From Flammeovirga sp. OC4 (GTDB lineage: Bacteria > Bacteroidota > Bacteroidia > Cytophagales > Flammeovirgaceae), in assembly GCF_000812565.1 (NCBI RefSeq), contig NZ_JTAM01000083.1, positions 1-38,101 on the forward strand: DNA of 38,101 nucleotides, given 5' to 3'. Positions 33,377-38,101 of this stretch are shown here, one piece after another. The notes below the pieces were generated by a model. It did no database searches. It saw nothing but the letters and a program-made list of their open reading frames with translations, and had not been told where the DNA came from. The translations under genes and the position numbers were made by a program. Every line of letters begins with the position of its first letter. Positions within the stretch are counted from its first letter, which is position 1.

Positions 33377-34108
33377 ATGGCGACCATGAAAGAAAAGAAA
33401 CACAATACAGTGAAAGGAACTACAAATGAGGAGCACAACGAGTATGAAGTATTCGAGAGTGCTGAGATTTTACAGGACAGATTAGTAGAGTCTCAAGATT
33501 TTTTTGAAAAGAATAAAAATGTCGTTCTTGTTGTTTTAGGCGTTGTCGTAGCAGCAATTGCGGGTTATTTCTTATACGGTGTTAACATCGAAAAGCAGAA
33601 CACGGAAGCTCAAGCTGAATTGTCTCCTGCAGTTTTCTATTTTGAAAAAGATTCTTTAGGTAAAGCATTAAACGGCGACGGTAACCTTACTGGAGGTTTC
33701 TTGGAAATCGCTGATGAATATAGCGGAACAAAAGCAGCGAATTTAGCTAACTACTATGCTGGTGTTTCATTTATGAGATTAGGTGAGTATGAAAAAGCAA
33801 TATCACACTTAGAAGCATTTTCAGCTAAAGATGAGTTAGTTCAAGCTCGTGCTTTCGCTTTGGTAGGCGATGCAAACGTTGAATTAGAAGCTTATTCGAA
33901 AGCAATTTCAGCTTACAAAGAAGCAATCTCATACAAGCCAAACAAAGAGTTTACTCCTTCATACATGATGAAATTAGCTTTCACATATGAAGCAGCAGGT
34001 GACAACGCTAAAGCATTAGATACATACAATGACTTGATTGCTAAGTATCCTAAAGCTCAAGAAGTGAATGACGCTAAGAAATTTGCAGCAGTATTGGCTG
34101 CGAAATAA
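33377..34108 (+). CDS. Membrane-anchored tetratricopeptide-repeat protein
   Basis: A 243-aa protein with an N-terminal cytoplasmic tail, one transmembrane helix at about residues 48-68 (VVLVVLGVVVAAIAGYFLYG), and TPR units after residue 110. TPR marks are YYAGVSFMRLGEYEKAISHL, ALVGDANVELEAYSKAIS, and LAFTYEAAGDNAKALDTY. The layout resembles YfgM/ancillary translocon-type proteins and is common in Bacteroidota, where it is annotated only as TPR protein. The alternative start at residue 4 (ATG) cannot be excluded. Two TAnnTTTG-like boxes at 33322 and 33338 lie upstream without clear -33 partners. Confidence 0.75.
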   Translation: MATMKEKKHNTVKGTTNEEHNEYEVFESAEILQDRLVESQDFFEKNKNVVLVVLGVVVAAIAGYFLYGVNIEKQNTEAQAELSPAVFYFEKDSLGKALNGDGNLTGGFLEIADEYSGTKAANLANYYAGVSFMRLGEYEKAISHLEAFSAKDELVQARAFALVGDANVELEAYSKAISAYKEAISYKPNKEFTPSYMMKLAFTYEAAGDNAKALDTYNDLIAKYPKAQEVNDAKKFAAVLAAK

Positions 34109-34126
34109 GTATAAATCTTTTCTTAT

Positions 34127-34163
34127 AAAAATAGGCTATCTTCTAGAAGATAGCCTATTTTTT
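34127..34163. terminator. Bidirectional rho-independent terminator
   Basis: AAAATAGGCTATCTTC / GAAGATAGCCTATTTT, a 16-bp perfect stem with a 2-nt centre and A/T runs on both sides. It serves the TPR gene and the convergent AraC-type gene. Confidence 0.9.
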
Positions 34164-34207
34164 TATGCTTGAATTTGGGTCGAAAATATTCCAAAATTAG
34201 CGTTTAC

Positions 34208-35047
34208 CTACGCTGACTCTTTCTCAGCATGTTTATTTCTATAATCACTTGGACTAAGGTTTTCCATTTTCTTAAAGAACCTACTGAAAGCCTGAATATC
34301 ATCATAACCTAGTTCATAAGCGATTTCCGAAATAGATTTGTCTGTGTAAATAATTTGTCTTCTGGCTTCTAGAATAATCCTATCTTGTATGAATTGCAAA
34401 GGGGATTTTTGCCCCAATAGCTTAAAAGCATTAGAAAGTGTTTTAGGAGATTTATTTAATAATTCAGCATATTCTCCTACTGATTTTTTCTCCTTAAAGT
34501 GCAATTCGACCAAAAAGTTGAATTCCTTTACCACCGTCAATTTATCTTCGCTTAATGTCGATAATGAAGTTTGTTTTTTCATGATACGAGTGCAAAGGAT
34601 CAATAGCCTTTTTAGCAACATCTGAAGCATTTCTAATTGATGATCGTCAGTTGACTCCATTTCATTTTCAAAAACTCTCCAGAGAGACATTAATGTTTCA
34701 CCGTCATTGTTCGTAATACTGATCTTTGGTAATGATGATGCTCCGAAGAAAAGTATGCCCTTACAGCCAACATCTGAGTCATGATCAAGGATACAGTAGA
34801 AAGGTCTATTGAAACGAAGCATTTTACCTTTGGTAATGTTTATTTCTTCTACCTTATGAAATTCAGTAAGGAAAACTATTTCATTAGGACAAAAAGAATA
34901 TAAACGACCATCTATTCTAAGTTGGCTTTCTTCAGCAAACCATATGACACTAAGTTTACTGCTATTGTCCTCGAAAATTGTTAATTCTTTTTCGTCTGTC
35001 AGTTCTTTTATTTCGAGGTACTCTCCTGTTGATTTTAAAAACTTCAT
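34208..35047 (-). CDS. AraC-family transcriptional regulator
   Basis: A 279-aa protein. The N-terminal half is a cupin-like sensor (about residues 10-115). The C-terminal HTH_AraC domain lies at about 170-272, with KSVGEYAELLNKSPKTLSNAF in the first HTH and SISEIAYELGYDDIQAFSRFFKK with LSPSDYR in the second. The ligand is unknown. The gene is divergent from nothing; trxA lies upstream in the same direction. The 144-bp spacer contains a long inverted repeat. Confidence 0.9.
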   Translation of the reverse strand: MKFLKSTGEYLEIKELTDEKELTIFEDNSSKLSVIWFAEESQLRIDGRLYSFCPNEIVFLTEFHKVEEINITKGKMLRFNRPFYCILDHDSDVGCKGILFFGASSLPKISITNNDGETLMSLWRVFENEMESTDDHQLEMLQMLLKRLLILCTRIMKKQTSLSTLSEDKLTVVKEFNFLVELHFKEKKSVGEYAELLNKSPKTLSNAFKLLGQKSPLQFIQDRIILEARRQIIYTDKSISEIAYELGYDDIQAFSRFFKKMENLSPSDYRNKHAEKESA

Positions 35048-35062
35048 AGGAATAAAAATAGG

Positions 35063-35164
35063 GTTAAGCGAGTAGTAAACATTTGAATGATTAAGGCCTA
35101 AACGACTAAGTTTTTATTTATTCAAGTGTTCTAACCCAATAAAAGGTATATCTACTCGCTAAAC
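35063..35164. repeat. Inverted repeat between trxA and the AraC-type gene
   Basis: GTTAAGCGAGTAG (35063-35075) and CTACTCGCTAAAC (35152-35164) are 13-bp inverted arms with one mismatch, enclosing 76 bp that include a smaller pair TTGAA/TTCAA. On the minus strand the inner arm is followed by CCTATTTTTATT. It may be a large terminator-like hairpin of trxA mRNA or a pair of operator sites for the AraC-type gene. Confidence 0.55.
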
Positions 35165-35191
35165 AACATTTTTATAAAAAAACTAGATAAT

Positions 35192-35512
35192 CTAGTTCGC
35201 GATTGCCTCTAGGTGAGTTCTCAACTCTTTTTCAGCAGCCATACCTACATGTGTTTTCACGACTTCACCATCTTTAATGAAAACTAGGTTAGGAATACTT
35301 CTTACTTTGTATAGTGTTGCTAACTCAGGTACTTCTTCAATGTTTACCTTTTGAATCGCAACTTTTCCTTCGTACTCATCTGAAAGCTTTTCTACTGTTG
35401 GCAATAAAGCCTGACATGGTCCACACCAATCTGCATAAAAATCGATTAGAATAGGTGTGTTACTTTCGTTGATTAATTGATTGTATTCCTCAAAATTGTT
35501 TATCTTTTTCAT
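35192..35512 (-). CDS. trxA: Thioredoxin
   Basis: A 106-aa thioredoxin with the full active site WCGPC (C30, C33) in IDFYADWCGPCQ, the cis-proline region VRSIPNLVFIKDGE near 72-85, and no signal peptide. It is therefore a cytoplasmic protein disulfide reductase. It lies 117 bp after the alpha/beta-hydrolase gene in the same direction. Bacteroidota usually carry several thioredoxins, so the symbol marks the family rather than a proven orthologue. Confidence 0.93.
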   Translation of the reverse strand: MKKINNFEEYNQLINESNTPILIDFYADWCGPCQALLPTVEKLSDEYEGKVAIQKVNIEEVPELATLYKVRSIPNLVFIKDGEVVKTHVGMAAEKELRTHLEAIAN

Positions 35513-35629
35513 AGTATTGTTTTTATCTGTTTATCTAAATGAACAATACAAAGGTGCAGGATAAAACAGAGGAGGTGTTATGCCTAAATCCCCGAAGGTT
35601 GTGCTAATTTTCCTTTTGAGTGAAGTACT

Positions 35630-36415
35630 CTAATTCATGTTATTGACGTGTGTGAGGAAGTTGAGAAGTACTTGTTGGGTTTCTAAAGTAGCTTCAAACA
35701 TGCCCATGTGTCCCACATCATCCTTAATAAAGATGTGTGCATTTTTAGGTAGATGAATTTCATCAATACTTTTTCGAAGTGGAACCGCATTGTCTTTTTT
35801 ACCTATGATATAAAGTACAGGAATTTCCAGCTTTCCAAGTAGTCCACTGTTGTCTTCTCTCAATCCCATGGCTAGAGAAATCTTCGCTATAGTTTCTACT
35901 TTTTCATGACAGGCTGTATCAATAATTTCTTGAATAATTGGTCTATGATTTTCTCTATATTTTTCAGCAAATAAATTACCTATCATAGGAGCTACAAAAG
36001 AACGAATGCCGTTATCTCTTACAAAGTCCGCTGCTTTTTTTCTTACTTCTTTCTTTGCATCGTCATCTTCAAAAGCAGTGGAATGGAATAACCCGATACC
36101 ATTAAGAAAGTTCTCATATTTTTTTGCATAGGCTAATGTCACATACCCTCCAAGTGAATGACCAACTAAGGTAAATTTTGAGATAGAAAGGCTTTGTAAT
36201 GTATTATGAATTTCATCAGCAAAGTCATTTAAGAGAGGTTGTTCTTGTTGTATAAGTGTACTTTCACCACAGCCGGGTAAGTCTAAACAAATGACTCTAT
36301 AGTAAGGTGTAAATACTTGTACAAAATCTTTCCATATTTCCTTAGTTTCACAAAACCCGTGAAGGAATACCAAGACAGGTTTATCTGTAGTTTTATTATC
36401 TGTGTAGGACAGCAT
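35630..36415 (-). CDS. Alpha/beta-fold hydrolase
   Basis: A 261-aa hydrolase with the oxyanion motif FLHGF (residues 17-21) and the nucleophile elbow GHSLG (85-89, S87). D208 (GKKDNAVPL) and H236 (DVGHMGMFE) complete the triad. It lacks a signal peptide. It resembles the broad MenH/BioH/haloalkane-dehalogenase-like group, so the substrate cannot be assigned. Its upstream side abuts the MITE array 38 bp away, so part of its promoter may lie at the array edge. Confidence 0.88.
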   Translation of the reverse strand: MLSYTDNKTTDKPVLVFLHGFCETKEIWKDFVQVFTPYYRVICLDLPGCGESTLIQQEQPLLNDFADEIHNTLQSLSISKFTLVGHSLGGYVTLAYAKKYENFLNGIGLFHSTAFEDDDAKKEVRKKAADFVRDNGIRSFVAPMIGNLFAEKYRENHRPIIQEIIDTACHEKVETIAKISLAMGLREDNSGLLGKLEIPVLYIIGKKDNAVPLRKSIDEIHLPKNAHIFIKDDVGHMGMFEATLETQQVLLNFLTHVNNMN

Positions 36416-36453
36416 CTAATTTCGTTTTTAATGATTAATTTATTTCTTAAATA

Positions 36454-36856
36454 AGTACTACATTGTAAACTAAATTATCGTCAACTTTCAATCGACCTTT
36501 ATACAAGCATTGATAGGATCTACTTTCAAACGTCTTTCTTCTTCGTTTTTGTCTTAAAACAAAAAGAAGCAAAAAATTCAAGGCATTGAAGTCAAAAGCT
36601 AAATTTCATATCACTTGCCTAAATGATTTTAAACTCGCTAAAGCTCAAACAAGAAAATCATTTTTAACGGCTCATTCCATGAAATTCTTGACGCTTTTCC
36701 CTTCAAGGCCGAGGAAAGTACTGCCAAACGAATTGGGTAGAATGCCACTGGCGCGAATGTTAAGCGTTAGCGGCATTCGTGTCATAAAGATCAACAGAAA
36801 TCTCCTGATTTCTAAAAATCATAAATATTCGAAAACTTAGTTTACAATGTAGTACT
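36454..36856 (+). repeat. MITE-like unit 1 (A form) of a tandem array
   Basis: It starts AGTACTACATTGTAAACTAA and ends TTAGTTTACAATGTAGTACT, that is, with inverted ends. It is preceded by TA. The inside holds AT-rich hairpins (TTTTTGT/ACAAAAA; AAATGATTTT/AAAATCATTT) and no gene. The 84-codon open frame from TTG 36586 repeats in each unit, has no start signal and no recognisable domain, and is not annotated. Unit 1 differs from units 2 and 3 near 36782 (ataaag versus ctacag). Confidence 0.85.
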
Positions 36857-37253
36857 GCATTGTAAACTAAATTATCGTCAACTTTCAATCGACCTTTATA
36901 CAAGCATTGATAGGATCTACTTTCAAACGTCTTTCTTCTTCGTTTTTGTCTTAAAACAAAAAGAAGCAAAAAATTCAAGGCATTGAAGTCAAAAGCTAAA
37001 TTTCATATCACTTGCCTAAATGATTTTAAACTCGCTAAAGCTCAAACAAGAAAATCATTTTTAACGGCTCATTCCATGAAATTTTTGACGCTTTTCCCTT
37101 CAAGGCCGAGGAAAGTACTGCCAAACGAATTGGGTAGAATGCCACTGGCGCGAATGTTAAGCGTTAGCGGCATTCGTGTCCTACAGATCAACAGAAATCT
37201 CCTGATTTCTAAAAATCATAAATATTCGAAAACTTAGTTTACAATGTAGTACT
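36851..37253 (+). repeat. MITE-like unit 2 (A form)
   Basis: Nearly identical to unit 1, offset exactly 397 bp. The palindrome AGTACT at 36851-36856 is shared with unit 1, and the adjoining base is G (AGTACTGCATTG) instead of A. The end palindrome is shared with unit 3. Confidence 0.85.
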
Positions 37254-37650
37254 GCATTGTAAACTAAATTATCGTCAACTTTCAATCGACCTTTATACAA
37301 GCATTGATAGGATCTACTTTCAAACGTCTTTCTTCTTCGTTTTTGTCTTAAAACAAAAAGAAGCAAAAAATTCAAGGCATTGAAGTCAAAAGCTAAATTT
37401 CATATCACTTGCCTAAATGATTTTAAACTCGCTAAAGCTCAAACAAGAAAATCATTTTTAACGGCTCATTCCATGAAATTCTTAACGCTTTTCCCTTCAA
37501 GGCCGAGGAAAGTACTGCCAAACGAATTGGGTAGAATGCCACTGGCGCGAATGTTAAGCGTTAGCGGCATTCGTGTCCTACAGATCAACAGAAATCTCCT
37601 GATTTCTAAAAATCATAAATATTCGAAAACTTAGTTGACAATGTAGTACT
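37248..37650 (+). repeat. MITE-like unit 3 (A form)
   Basis: Offset 397 bp from unit 2 with only a few differences (for example CTTAACGC for CTTGACGC, and TTAGTTGACAATG at the right end). Near-identity of units 1-3 points to recent amplification or gene conversion. Confidence 0.85.
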
Positions 37651-38050
37651 ACGTTGTAAACTAAATTATCGTCAACTTTCAAGCTTCTTTCTTCTTCATT
37701 TTTCCATTGATGAAAAACGAAGCAAAAAATCTAGGCCTAGAAGTCAAAAGCTAAATTTCATTTCTCTCGCCTAAATGATTTTAAACTCGCTAAAACTCAA
37801 ACAGCAAAATCATTTTTAACGGCTCCATACATGAAATTCTTCACGCTTTTCCCTTCAATGCCAAGGGAGATACTACTAAATGATTGCCTAATTACAAAAC
37901 AAAAGACAATGGTCTTATAATTATCTTCTAAAAAGCAGTTCTGTAAGGACGTTGCATTGCAACGTCCTCACGAACCACAATACACTACCATTAATCCCTC
38001 ATAAAAGGAGTTATATTAATTGATGAAAATTTAGTTTACAGTGTAGTACT
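37645..38050 (+). repeat. MITE-like unit 4 (B form, divergent)
   Basis: Starts AGTACTACGTTGTAAACTAA and ends TTAGTTTACAGTGTAGTACT. The first part resembles units 1-3; the right half differs and matches the solitary copy at 16480-16804. It contains the near-palindrome GGACGTTGCATTGCAACGTCC-type stem at about 37948-37968. A 105-bp-period direct repeat CTAAATGATT (37771-37780, 37876-37885) brackets a segment absent from the solitary copy. The remaining 51 bp of the window (38051-38101) begins ACGTC and shows no further complete unit. Confidence 0.8.
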
Positions 38051-38101
38051 ACGTCAAAAATACATCATAGTAAATTCTAATTTATTTTTTGTGAGTACAA
38101 C

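Noticed and set aside
36586-37634. Three repeated 84-codon frames, one per A unit, as a tandem gene family
   Set aside because: All begin at TTG, lack a start signal and any recognisable domain, and lie inside MITE-like repeats. Their identity follows from the repeat, not from protein conservation.
36454-38050. CRISPR array
   Set aside because: The period is 397 bp, with nearly whole units repeated. There are no short repeats with unique spacers and no cas genes in the window.

Overview
The window looks like chromosome from a gliding, AT-rich marine member of the Bacteroidota, most likely a Flammeovirga-like member of the Cytophagales. The grounds are a complete type IX secretion (T9SS) core operon (porP/sprF-like, gldK, gldL, gldM, gldN), a DUF4271-hemD pair, several promoters of the Bacteroidota -33/-7 type (TTG, about 20 nt, TAnnTTTG), few Shine-Dalgarno-like sites, and surface lipoproteins. 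This assignment comes from gene content, not from a database search.

Layout. Positions 1-7150 hold unrelated housekeeping and envelope genes: a lipoprotein esterase, a small eight-cysteine protein, an rnr-phosphoribosyltransferase operon, a secreted helical-repeat protein, cdd and a SPOR/coiled-coil protein. Positions 7169-9594 are a dtd-DUF4271-hemD run. Positions 9888-15525 are the T9SS/gliding block. GldK with PorP/SprF lies at the outer membrane, GldL and GldM form the inner-membrane proton-driven motor, and GldN joins the GldK ring. Positions 15671-16804 are a scar of mobile DNA: a decayed IS630-type transposon next to a MITE-like element. Positions 16917-19790 are the minus-strand ribosomal operon rplM-rpsI-rpsB-(59-aa ORF)-tsf, with its own promoter and several RNA hairpins. 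After that come a lipoprotein, glyA, a Crp/Fnr regulator with an unusual structured leader, and a 1643-aa secreted lamin-tail-domain protein that could be cargo of the T9SS. Next are rpmE2, a GlmU-like nucleotidyltransferase, a beta-barrel protein, a 2H phosphoesterase, pdhA, a membrane-anchored TPR protein, an AraC-type regulator, trxA and an alpha/beta hydrolase.

The last 1.6 kb (36454-38050) is a head-to-tail array of four MITE-like units with periods 397, 397, 397 and 400 bp. Their terminal inverted repeats match those of the IS630 remnant near 16 kb. This suggests a non-autonomous family whose parent transposase has decayed here.

The best candidates for undescribed biology are: (i) the MITE array and its link to the IS630 remnant; (ii) the crp leader, where a possible 60-nt terminated RNA begins with 24 nt complementary to the crp 5' UTR; (iii) the small WHEP-like ORF inside the rpsB-tsf operon; and (iv) the leader hairpins of the ribosomal operon. 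All functional statements are inferred from sequence patterns alone.
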